From: Megasphaera sp. UBA1696
GTDB taxonomy: Bacteria > Bacillota > Negativicutes > Veillonellales > Megasphaeraceae
Length of the DNA: 46,214 bases
Direction: 5' to 3'
NCBI GenBank assembly: GCA_002319965.1
Contig: DCJQ01000043.1
Location: forward strand, 1-46,214
This document shows, in pieces, positions 16,239 through 23,874 of the stretch; the stretch's first letter is position 1; the number at the start of each line of letters is the position of its first letter. Made by a program: the position numbers and the translations under genes. Under the pieces are notes generated by a model that saw nothing but the letters and a program-made list of their open reading frames with translations, had not been told where the DNA came from and ran no database searches.

Positions 16239-17390
16239 ATGAGCGAAAAAATAGATATTTTAATTAAAAATGGTAATGTTATTGATCCGGATGATAAAAA
16301 GATTTCCAAGAGAACCATTGCAATACGTGATGGACAGATTGTAGATTATAATCCGGGAGAGGTCTACACTATCAAGGACGAAATTGATGCGGAAGGTTAT
16401 TATGTTAGCCCTGGATGGGTTGATTCACATGTACACGTGTTTAAAGAGGGAACAGAGCCGGGTTTTGATGCCGATTTAAACTTGATTCCAATGGGGATTA
16501 CCAGCGCTATTGATGGAGGAAGCTCAGGTGTCGGCAATTGGCCTATTTTCAAGCGAAACGTTGTGGATAATTGTTATTTGAATCTTTTCTATTCTGTGAA
16601 CGTTTCTACATCGGGGCAAATTACTGAAAGCTATCCTGAAAATGTTGATCCCAGATATTTTGATGAAGATGGTATTCGCCACATTTTTAAAGAAGACCCC
16701 ATTCATGCTAGAGGTTTGAAATTAAGATATGGTGCAGAAGTTGTAGAACCATTTGGTACAAGTGTTTTGGATAAGACCATTGAATTAGCTGAAAAATTAC
16801 AATGTTCAATTACCGTGCATGTTACTAACGCAGCAAGTCCGATGGAAAATATTGTAAATAAATTGAGACCAGGGGATATTGTTTGCCATATCTATCAGGG
16901 GAAACAAAATAGTATTCTTGATGAAGATGGAAAAGTTAATAAAGCGGTTTTTAGTGCAAGAAAACGCGGGGTATATTTTGATTCAGCCGATGCAAGGATT
17001 AACCATTGCTATAGGGTCATTTATCCGGCAATAGAACAAGGGTTTTATCCTGATATTATTTCGACAGATATCACCAAAAATGGTTTGTTTAATAATATGT
17101 TATGGGGACTCCCCGTTGTTTTATCGAAGTGGCTAAATTTGGGACTACCATTGATAGATGTTATCACTGCATGCACTTTAAACCCAGCTAAAATTCATAA
17201 ATTACCTTGGGGAATTGGTACATTAAAATCGGGGGCGAATGGCAATGTAACCATATTCAGTGTAGAAAATCGTCCATTTCATCTGAAAAATAGAATGGAA
17301 GAAGAGTTTGACGGTAAAAAAATGATTATGCCGCAGGTTACCGTTGTTAATGGTAATATTCGCTTTAAGAATTTGTATTTTCCGTTTTAA
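16239..17390 (+). CDS. COG3964-type amidohydrolase/deacetylase family metallohydrolase
   Basis: The 383-residue product is an amidohydrolase-superfamily enzyme related to dihydroorotase and the EF_0837-type group. It has the strand-1 metal motif VDSHVHV (H64 and H66), ARGLKLRYG (a candidate carbamylated-Lys region), HVTNA, CHIYQG and the Asp in IISTDITKNG. It should hydrolyse a C-N or lactone-like bond in the cytoplasm; the substrate is unknown. Related genes are often found beside DgaE/DgaF-type aldolases of sugar-amine catabolism. A preliminary deacylation or ring-opening step for the carried compound is therefore an inference. It is the most AT-rich gene of the window: bases 17041-17100 hold 17 G/C in 60. 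Confidence 0.8.
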   Translation: MSEKIDILIKNGNVIDPDDKKISKRTIAIRDGQIVDYNPGEVYTIKDEIDAEGYYVSPGWVDSHVHVFKEGTEPGFDADLNLIPMGITSAIDGGSSGVGNWPIFKRNVVDNCYLNLFYSVNVSTSGQITESYPENVDPRYFDEDGIRHIFKEDPIHARGLKLRYGAEVVEPFGTSVLDKTIELAEKLQCSITVHVTNAASPMENIVNKLRPGDIVCHIYQGKQNSILDEDGKVNKAVFSARKRGVYFDSADARINHCYRVIYPAIEQGFYPDIISTDITKNGLFNNMLWGLPVVLSKWLNLGLPLIDVITACTLNPAKIHKLPWGIGTLKSGANGNVTIFSVENRPFHLKNRMEEEFDGKKMIMPQVTVVNGNIRFKNLYFPF

Positions 17391-17418
17391 TTAAAGATTG
17401 AAGTAGGAGGTAATAAAC

Positions 17419-18567
17419 ATGAAACAATGTCAGTTGACGATTCCGGGCGTTGTATTTGCAGGTCCCGGCAGTGTTGAAAAAATAAGTGAAGTATTACAGC
17501 GGGAAAATGCGCAGTCCGTCCTTCTCTTTACCGATAAAGGCGTCCGCGGTGCAGGTCTTACGAAACGGGTCGAAGAAATTTGCTCGTCCTTGAAGCTTAC
17601 GGTTATTGATGATTTGGCTACCGAGCCGTCCTATCAGGATGTCGAGCGCGTCATTGCCGAAGTCAGCCAGGCCAATATCGATTTGGTCATCGGAGTCGGC
17701 GGCGGCAGCGTCATGGATGCGGCAAAGCTGGCAAGCATCGTTATCGGTGCCGAATATGGAGTTCGTGACTTACTTAAGGACCCGACGATTGCCAAGAAAT
17801 ATATCAAATCGCTGATGATTCCGACGACATGCGGTACCGGTTCTGAAGCAACTTGTAATTCGATCGTCGCCATTCCGGAAGAACAGTCGAAACAGGGGAT
17901 TGTCAATAACTGCATGATTCCCGACTATGTCATTTTAGATGCTGAAATGATCCGTCATCTGCCGCCGAAGGTTTTGGCAGCTACCGGTGTCGACGCCTTA
18001 GCCCATGTTGTAGAATGCTTCACATCTAAGAAAGCGACGATTTTGAGCGACACCTATGCCGTTGAAGGGGCGAAGAAAATTTTCCATAACATCCGGGAAG
18101 CCTTTGTAGATGGGGCTGATATGGACGCTAAAACGGAAATGCTTATTGGTGCCTTTTATGGCGGCGTTGCCATTACCGGCTCGGGGACGACGGCCGTTCA
18201 CGCCTTGTCTTATCCCTTAGGAGGTAAATATCATATTGCGCACGGTGTTTCCAATGCCATCCTCTTTGCCCATGTTATGGAATTCAATAAGGATGCCTGC
18301 ACGGATCGCTTGGCAGCCCTTTGTGACGCTGTCTATCCGGAAAAATACGCTGAAACGGCAGATGCCAAAGCGGACTATATCATTTCCGAAATCAAAGATG
18401 TCGTAGAAAAAGTTCAGATTCCGACTAAATTGGAAGAATTCGGCGTCAAAAAAGAAGACCTCGATTTTCTGGTCAAGGCCGGAAGTCAGCAGACCCGACT
18501 CTTGGTCAATAACTGCAAAGAATTGTCTCTCGACGATATTCGCTTCCTCTATGAAAAATTGTTCTAA
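17419..18567 (+). CDS. iron-containing alcohol dehydrogenase
   Basis: The 382-residue product is a group III alcohol dehydrogenase. It has the NAD-binding GVGGGSVMDAAK (92-103) and the four metal ligands D192, H196, H261 and H275 in the GVDALAHVVE and HALSYPLGGKYHIAHG motifs. Typical members reduce aldehydes such as propanediol precursors, glycolaldehyde, lactaldehyde or succinate semialdehyde. GTAGGAGG precedes the ATG. It ends the acid-sugar cassette before a strong terminator. It may reduce the aldehyde released by the DapA-like aldolase and so regenerate NAD+ under anaerobic growth (inference). Its base composition returns to the local average after the AT-rich amidohydrolase gene. Confidence 0.9.
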   Translation: MKQCQLTIPGVVFAGPGSVEKISEVLQRENAQSVLLFTDKGVRGAGLTKRVEEICSSLKLTVIDDLATEPSYQDVERVIAEVSQANIDLVIGVGGGSVMDAAKLASIVIGAEYGVRDLLKDPTIAKKYIKSLMIPTTCGTGSEATCNSIVAIPEEQSKQGIVNNCMIPDYVILDAEMIRHLPPKVLAATGVDALAHVVECFTSKKATILSDTYAVEGAKKIFHNIREAFVDGADMDAKTEMLIGAFYGGVAITGSGTTAVHALSYPLGGKYHIAHGVSNAILFAHVMEFNKDACTDRLAALCDAVYPEKYAETADAKADYIISEIKDVVEKVQIPTKLEEFGVKKEDLDFLVKAGSQQTRLLVNNCKELSLDDIRFLYEKLF

Positions 18568-18580
18568 CCTTTGCATATAG

Positions 18581-18617
18581 AAAGACCGCACGCAACCCAC
18601 GCGTGCGGTCTTTCTTT
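18581..18617 (+). terminator. terminator at the end of the acid-sugar cassette
   Basis: AAAGACCGCACGC (18581-18593) and GCGTGCGGTCTTT (18601-18613) are perfect 13-base arms, followed by CTTTG. It lies between convergent genes. The A-run on the other side makes it a plausible terminator for the minus-strand operon as well. Confidence 0.85.
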
Positions 18618-18629
18618 GTAATGTGGATA

Positions 18630-20036
18630 TTAAAGCTTACTCGTGTGTTCTTGGTTGGCCATGGAGAAACCGCCGCCTCGGACGTCGTCGAAGTCGAGGC
18701 TGGGGTCGTAGTCGGGGAGCTTGGCCAAGCGTTTTACAAGGCCATAGGGGTTCTTTAAGGAGAGGGTTTCACCGTGGCCTGAGAGGACCCAGAGGACTTT
18801 ATAGCCTCGCGGCGCTGTTTGAAGTTTTTCTTCGCCTTTGCCGTCTGTGAAGTAGACCAAGAGGTCGATGTTTTGGGTGTTGGCATAGTCGAAGACCGGT
18901 GAATAGGCGGTGCCGCCGCGGATGTCCAGGCGGCCTTTGACGTCTTCGAGGTCGCGAATGCGATAGGTACGACGGATCTGGTCGTCGCATTCGGCGACGA
19001 TGATTTCATGGTCGTAGCAGCGAACGAGCTGCAGGACTTCGCCGATGGCTTGGCGGAATTCGGCGTCGGTGATGCTGCCGCTGATGTCGAGGCCGACGAG
19101 AATTTTTGCCGTATGAGAACGCAGCTTGCCCGGCAGATCGAGGCGGTCCGGCTGGCGGCGGTTGCGGCGCATGGGTGTCCGTTTCCAACTGCTGGTAACC
19201 GAACCAATCAGTTTTTTTAGGTACCAGTGCCAGGGAAGGCTGTCTTTGTTGTCTTTTAAAGCCTTTATCATGCTCTCCAAATAATTGGAGAGGTCGCCCT
19301 TTGACGAGGCATCGACGTATTTTTCGGTGAACTTCTTCAGCGTTTCATCGTCGATGACATCGCTTTCGTCCCAAAGTTCATGGGTCGTAATGGGGTTATA
19401 GGAGACGGCGACGGTTTCGTCAGCATCGCTTTCCGGTTCCGGCAGATTTTTGTTCTCTGTCCGTATGTCCAGGGCGGTCTGAATCTTATCGACGTAATAT
19501 TCGAGACTTTCGAAGGGCTTTAGGAGGAGGGAGAAATTGGTATTGACCCATTCCAAGGTCGTCGAAAAAGGCGGCAGGTGGTCGAGGTAGGTATTGACGA
19601 CGACGTCCATGGCCAAGGTGATGGCTTGCTTGCTGTAGTTTTCTCGCAGTTCCTTGGCTCGGATGAGGTGTAGGGAGACGATGTGAAGGATTTCATGCTT
19701 GATGGTGCTTTCCATCTGTTCCGGCGACAAAGTCAGGAACAGGAGAGGATTGAAGTAGATTTGATAGCGGGTGCCTTTAAAGTTGACACCTGTCGGGGAA
19801 GCCAAATCGAAGCGGATACTCTTGGTCATCTGGAAGAGAAAGTATCCGAAGAAATTATCCTTGTCTTCCATGAGGTGGCCGTTGATGCGGCCCAGGAAGG
19901 CAAAGAAATCGTTTTGAAAATCAGCCGGTACCTCCGCTTCCCGGTTGGAATAATCCTTATCCCGGAGGATATTGTCGGCGATTATCGATGCCTGCTGGTA
20001 GAGGAGCGTAGCTTCCACGGAAATGGACTGTTTCAT
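18630..20036 (-). CDS. DUF2201/COG3864-type putative metallopeptidase with von Willebrand A domain
   Basis: The 468-residue product joins an N-terminal putative metallopeptidase region, with HExxH at 114-118 in TIKHEILHIVSLH, to a C-terminal VWA-like domain with the metal-site motif GLDISGS (D317) and YFTDGKGEE. A charged linker lies between. This pairing matches COG3864/DUF2201 proteins, which are commonly encoded beside a MoxR-like ATPase. No signal peptide is visible, so it is cytoplasmic. The function is not established; chaperone-like remodelling or proteolysis controlled by the ATPase is an inference from the MoxR-VWA pairing. It starts five bases after the stop of the ATPase gene, so the two are almost certainly co-transcribed. 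Confidence 0.82.
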   Translation of the reverse strand: MKQSISVEATLLYQQASIIADNILRDKDYSNREAEVPADFQNDFFAFLGRINGHLMEDKDNFFGYFLFQMTKSIRFDLASPTGVNFKGTRYQIYFNPLLFLTLSPEQMESTIKHEILHIVSLHLIRAKELRENYSKQAITLAMDVVVNTYLDHLPPFSTTLEWVNTNFSLLLKPFESLEYYVDKIQTALDIRTENKNLPEPESDADETVAVSYNPITTHELWDESDVIDDETLKKFTEKYVDASSKGDLSNYLESMIKALKDNKDSLPWHWYLKKLIGSVTSSWKRTPMRRNRRQPDRLDLPGKLRSHTAKILVGLDISGSITDAEFRQAIGEVLQLVRCYDHEIIVAECDDQIRRTYRIRDLEDVKGRLDIRGGTAYSPVFDYANTQNIDLLVYFTDGKGEEKLQTAPRGYKVLWVLSGHGETLSLKNPYGLVKRLAKLPDYDPSLDFDDVRGGGFSMANQEHTSKL

Positions 20037-20041
20037 CCGAT

Positions 20042-21115
20042 TTACCGCAGGGAGCGAAAGGCTGCAAAGTAACTGTCGATGAAGTCGGCGTTATCCAAAG
20101 CGCAGGCATAGACTTTGGGGTTGGCGGCTTTCATGTCTTTCATGACACCTAAGCGAAGATCGACGGGATAGAGGGAAAGGAAGGCGACGAAGCGTGACAA
20201 TAAGGCTTGGTTGTCCCTTTCTTGAGAAAGGTGGTAATCTAATTGTTTCAGAACGTTTTTTGCTGTAAGATAAAGGCGGGTATGGCTTTCTCCGGCTACG
20301 CGGCCGCTTAATTCCGGAGCCAGGGTTTCGCCGCTGAAGACGTCGTTATAGGTGATGAGGGGAGAGGCGTCGGAGTTGATGAATTGGATGAATTCTTCGG
20401 CAATGAGTTTTCCGACGTTGCCGCGGATGACGTTGTGGAAAACCGACTTGGGAATGCTGCCGGAATCGTTTTTATAAATGGTATAAAGTTTTGAAATTCG
20501 TTCATAGCTGCGAGGGGTAGCGTTGATGTCGTCTTCGTTGGTCTTATCGAGGTATTCCGGATAGGTGGAAATGAATTCCATGACCTTTTCTTCGATGCCG
20601 GCCGACGAGGCCCAATCGAGCCACTGCAGGTAATCCGGTTCCATGTACAGCCAAACGAAGCGGTTCTCTTGAGCTGCGTCCATTTCGACGACTTCATAGT
20701 CGTAGGCATCAGACGGGTTCATGGCAGCGATGATGTGGACCGACGGCGACAAGGCATAACCGTTGATTTCGCGGTTCAAGATGAGGTTCATCAATTCCTG
20801 CTGGACGGCGTGGTCGCAGCGGTTGATTTCATCGATGAACAATAGGACGGTTTTGCCCTTGGCGATTTCTTCGTCGATGGTACGAAGCTTATGATGGACG
20901 GCGTAGACGGTAGTCCCATTTTCAACGGTCGGAAGGCCGCCGATTTCCCCTTCTTTTAATAAGTTTCCGTCGATTCCGACGAGGCTCCAGTCATGGCGAT
21001 GGGCCAGTTCGCGGGCAAGAGAGGTCTTGCCGATACCCGTTTCGCCGACGAGAAGGGGAACTTCACCGGCGGTGAGAACGAGTTCTACGCTTTTATAGGT
21101 ATCTGTAAAGTTCAT
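20042..21115 (-). CDS. MoxR-like AAA+ ATPase
   Basis: The 357-residue product has Walker A GETGIGKT (K30 and T31), Walker B VLLFIDEIN (D95 and E96) and a sensor-1-like region at IIAAMNPSD, followed by a lid-like C-terminal half. MoxR-type ATPases usually work with VWA-domain partners as metal-insertion or remodelling chaperones, and the VWA gene follows five bases downstream. The gene begins 11 bases after the repeat-protein gene. No membrane segment is seen. The target is unknown. The tight three-gene order suggests that the repeat protein is a substrate adaptor or scaffold (inference). Confidence 0.88.
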   Translation of the reverse strand: MNFTDTYKSVELVLTAGEVPLLVGETGIGKTSLARELAHRHDWSLVGIDGNLLKEGEIGGLPTVENGTTVYAVHHKLRTIDEEIAKGKTVLLFIDEINRCDHAVQQELMNLILNREINGYALSPSVHIIAAMNPSDAYDYEVVEMDAAQENRFVWLYMEPDYLQWLDWASSAGIEEKVMEFISTYPEYLDKTNEDDINATPRSYERISKLYTIYKNDSGSIPKSVFHNVIRGNVGKLIAEEFIQFINSDASPLITYNDVFSGETLAPELSGRVAGESHTRLYLTAKNVLKQLDYHLSQERDNQALLSRFVAFLSLYPVDLRLGVMKDMKAANPKVYACALDNADFIDSYFAAFRSLR

Positions 21116-21126
21116 AATCGTTACTC

Positions 21127-21924
21127 CTATTTTAAGGTCAATTTTTCGTCTACAGCAATGCGGCGGGCTTTTTGGCTGCCATAATCATCGACGAGGAGTA
21201 TCTTGTCGACAGGCGATAAGTCGACGGCGCTGCAGGTAATGAAATTGCGGACGTATTCTTCAGACACGTCTTCTTTGGCGAGGATAGCCTTGATGGTATC
21301 GCGCCAGTCATCCGGCGTGAGGCTGATATCGGCAGGGCGATATTTGCTGACCAGGACGTTGAGTCCCAAATAATGAAGGAAACCTTCTTTTTCTAAGCCG
21401 CGGATGAGCCGCAGGGCTTGTGCATCTTCGATGATAGCCAAGTCCTTTGCTTCGTCCGTCGGATTTTCGATGTAGCGGAGGGCTTCGTAATTGCCGCGGA
21501 CGGCGGCCAGCTGGACGTCCGATGCCGGATCTTTGATGTATTTGACGGCGTCGTAGTTCTTATTGACGGCGCGGAGCTGCAAATCGTGGCCGGCATCCTT
21601 GATGTATTTAATGGCCCAGCCGGACTGGTCTAAGGCGGCGTCGATAAGTTCCTGTGAGGGATTTTCGAGGTAGCTTAAATTGTTCCAGCCGGCGCGGACG
21701 GCTTGAAGTTTGATGTCTTCGGACGGATTGTCGATAAACTGAATCGCCCGGGCCGTGTTGGCAATGGCGGCCTCTTGGACTGCCGGTGACGGATTGGTAA
21801 TATATTGGAGAGCCTGGCCGTTCAACTGTACGGCCAGAAGCTGCATTTCTTCTGTTGGATTTTCGATTCGCCCAATGACATAAGGATTGTTACGAATCAT
21901 ATTCATATATTGTTCTGTTGTCAT
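21127..21924 (-). CDS. 22-residue tandem-repeat protein of unknown function
   Basis: The 265-residue product begins with seven consecutive 22-residue units (residues 16-169) with the pattern (A/V)(L/I)xYIxNPsxxxqLxAVxxnx. A non-repeat C-terminal part (about 175-265) has no motif that I recognise. The repeats look helical and resemble DUF4116/HEAT-like repeats, although the family assignment is uncertain. Such arrays usually bind proteins. It is the first gene of the minus-strand operon with the AAA+ ATPase and the metallopeptidase-VWA protein. GGAAAGG precedes its ATG. A TATAAT (reverse strand, 21970-21965) about 40 bases upstream may be its -10 box. Confidence 0.75.
   Translation of the reverse strand: MTTEQYMNMIRNNPYVIGRIENPTEEMQLLAVQLNGQALQYITNPSPAVQEAAIANTARAIQFIDNPSEDIKLQAVRAGWNNLSYLENPSQELIDAALDQSGWAIKYIKDAGHDLQLRAVNKNYDAVKYIKDPASDVQLAAVRGNYEALRYIENPTDEAKDLAIIEDAQALRLIRGLEKEGFLHYLGLNVLVSKYRPADISLTPDDWRDTIKAILAKEDVSEEYVRNFITCSAVDLSPVDKILLVDDYGSQKARRIAVDEKLTLK
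21418..21879 (-). repeat. seven in-frame 66-base repeats
   Basis: Each unit codes for 22 residues with no insertion or deletion across seven copies. At DNA level the copies have diverged (Ile/Leu/Val and charged changes), so this is an old protein repeat and not a recent tandem expansion. Confidence 0.85.
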
Positions 21925-22000
21925 ATCGGGTACCTTTCCTTGAAATAACAGGTTTTTTATTTCTATTATACAATAATCATTATTAATAAGATATATTTTG

Positions 22001-22028
22001 TTGTTATCGATTATAGTTAGTATATATT
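22001..22028 (+). promoter_or_regulatory. putative promoter ahead of the LysR/GGGtGRT region
   Basis: TTGTTA (22001-22006) and TATATT (22023-22028) have a 16-base spacer in an AT-rich intergenic stretch. The divergent repeat-protein operon starts at 21924, so 21925-22067 carries control sites for both directions. Confidence 0.4.
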
Positions 22029-22067
22029 ACATCTATTAATAGGGATACGGCTAAGGAGTGTTTGGGT

Positions 22068-22205
22068 ATGAAAAAAATAGGAGTACAGGGAAAGGGGGAT
22101 TTGGCAGGCTCTTGTTGAGAATACGTTCCATTGGGAACGATGTCGTCCCATCAGTATACGGAAATTGCCCACTTTGTTCTTGATAAAACGACTGAAATAT
22201 CATAA
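22068..22205 (+). other. 46-codon frame interrupted by one in-frame TGA
   Basis: AAGGAG (22053-22058) lies nine bases before an ATG at 22068. Sixteen codons (beginning MKKIGVQGKG and ending GSC) are followed by TGA at 22116-22118. The same frame then runs 28 more codons (EYVPLGT onward) to TAA at 22203-22205. Just after the TGA, CGTTCC (22124-22129) and GGAACG (22134-22139) can form a hairpin with an ATTG loop. Two readings are possible: a short selenocysteine-type recoded peptide (the residue before the TGA is Cys), or the decayed remains of a gene. I cannot choose between them. No homologue is recognised. Confidence 0.35.
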
Positions 22206-22244
22206 AATTATCTTATGGAAAACGCAAAGAAAGGAAAGGGTGCC

Positions 22245-23117
22245 ATGTTAGATTTTCGTATCCATACATTTTTGTGCGTTTGCCGTCACATGAATTATAC
22301 CCGGGCTGCCGCTGAACTCCATATTACGCAGCCTGCCGTTTCTCAGCATATTCGATATTTAGAACGCGAATACGGGGCCAAACTTTTTAGCTACAAGGGG
22401 AAACATCTGCAGCTGACACAAGCCGGGCACATTCTTTGGAATGCTGCGACGGCTATTAGTCATGATGATACGCTTTTAAAAGAGCATCTGCATGACTTGC
22501 AGCAGCATAACCGCTCCTTGTCTTTTGGCGTGACGCCAACAGCCGGCATGGGAATTCTCGATAAATTGTCACTCATTCTCAAGCAGAATGGAGACATGAA
22601 TCTTTATATGGAAATTGCCGATGCCGATAAACTGCTCCAGTCCTTAGATAAAGGGACCATTGATTTTGCCATTGTCGAAAGTTCGTTTGACCAAGGGCAT
22701 TACGATTCGCTTTTATTTTCTACGGAACCCATCGTTGCCGTCTGTTCGGACGGGTACGATACGCCCGACGAAATGACCCTGGCGGATCTTATGCACCATC
22801 GTCTCATCATTCGTGAACGCCATGCCGGTGTTCGGCGGATCTTAGAACGGAAGTTGGCGGAAAAGGGGTACACCCTGGAGCATTTTCCGTCCCGCTATGA
22901 AGTGGGCAGCCTGTCCGCTGTAAAAGGGCTGGCCTGCCGCGACTGCGGTATTGCATTCTTATATGAAAAATCAGTTCAAAAGGAACTGGCTGAGGGAAGG
23001 CTCAGACGCATCGCCATTACGGATTTTTCCGTTATGCACGCATTTTCATTCTTGTGGCGCAAGGGCAGCATGTACCGCGCTTTGTTTACACAGATATATG
23101 ACCAGTTGAAAGACTGA
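22245..23117 (+). CDS. LysR-family transcriptional regulator
   Basis: The 290-residue product has the N-terminal LysR helix-turn-helix (YTRAAAELHITQPAVSQHIRYLEREYGAKLF) and a type 2 periplasmic-binding-like effector domain. The start at 22245 is preferred because GGAAAGGG precedes it; an in-frame ATG at 22215 adds ten residues without a good site. It lies only 52 bases before the NifU-like/GGGtGRT pair and in the same direction. It may be co-transcribed with them or regulate them. The effector is unknown. Confidence 0.9.
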   Translation: MLDFRIHTFLCVCRHMNYTRAAAELHITQPAVSQHIRYLEREYGAKLFSYKGKHLQLTQAGHILWNAATAISHDDTLLKEHLHDLQQHNRSLSFGVTPTAGMGILDKLSLILKQNGDMNLYMEIADADKLLQSLDKGTIDFAIVESSFDQGHYDSLLFSTEPIVAVCSDGYDTPDEMTLADLMHHRLIIRERHAGVRRILERKLAEKGYTLEHFPSRYEVGSLSAVKGLACRDCGIAFLYEKSVQKELAEGRLRRIAITDFSVMHAFSFLWRKGSMYRALFTQIYDQLKD

Positions 23118-23169
23118 GTCGTATACTTGCTGCCGTTTATTTCATAGATTTTGAAAGGGTGAAGAGAAC

Positions 23170-23862
23170 ATGTTGTATTCAACAGAAGTTAAGAATATGT
23201 GTCCTGTCACAAAGGGAGCATATCATGGACCAGCACCGATTCCGGAAGAAGGCGAATGGGTACAAGTAAAGGAAATTAAAGATGTCAGCGGTTTGACACA
23301 CGGTGTAGGCTGGTGTGCCCCTCAGCAGGGTGCCTGTAAGCTGACCCTCAATGTCAAAGACGGCATTATCGAAGAAGCCCTCGTCGAAACGATCGGCTGT
23401 TCCGGCATGACTCATTCTGCAGCCATGGCTTCGGAAATCCTCCCGGGCAAGACCCTTCTCGAAGCCCTTAATACGGACTTAGTATGTGACGCTATTAACG
23501 TAGCTATGCGCCAGCTTTTCCTCCAGATCGTATACGGCCGCACACAGACGGCATTTTCTGAAGGCGGTCTTCCTATTGGCGCCAGCCTCGATGACCTCGG
23601 CAAAGGCCTTCGCAGCCAGACCGGTACCATGTTCGGCACGAAAGCCAAAGGCACTCGTTACCTTGAAATGACCGAAGGCTATGTCACCCGCATGGCTCTT
23701 GATGAAGAAAATCAGGTCATCGGCTATGAATTCATCCACCTCGGAAAAATGATGGAAGCCATTAAAAAAGGCATTGAACCGGCTAAAGCTATGGAAGATG
23801 CCAAAGGTCATTATGGCCGCTTTGAAGAAGCAGCTTCGTACATCGATCCGAGACAGCAATAG
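23170..23862 (+). CDS. iron-sulfur scaffold (NifU-like) family protein paired with GGGtGRT protein
   Basis: The 230-residue product has a NifU/IscU-like core: GVGWCAPQQGACKLTLNVKDGIIEEALVETIGCSGMTHSAAMASEILPG. Cys residues fall in WCAP, GAC and GCSG. A C-terminal extension follows (about 125-230). No signal or membrane segment is present. The family is usually annotated as an iron-sulfur assembly scaffold-like protein, but its role is untested as far as I know. It is coupled, with 12 bases between, to the GGGtGRT gene, and the two probably act together. The N-terminal sequence CPVTKGAYHGPAPIP contains an extra Cys. Confidence 0.8.
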   Translation: MLYSTEVKNMCPVTKGAYHGPAPIPEEGEWVQVKEIKDVSGLTHGVGWCAPQQGACKLTLNVKDGIIEEALVETIGCSGMTHSAAMASEILPGKTLLEALNTDLVCDAINVAMRQLFLQIVYGRTQTAFSEGGLPIGASLDDLGKGLRSQTGTMFGTKAKGTRYLEMTEGYVTRMALDEENQVIGYEFIHLGKMMEAIKKGIEPAKAMEDAKGHYGRFEEAASYIDPRQQ

Positions 23863-23874
23863 GAGGGCAAAACA

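Noticed and set aside
21418..21879. CRISPR or recent DNA tandem array
   Set aside because: The repeats are conserved as 22-residue protein units inside one frame. The DNA copies differ and there are no spacers.
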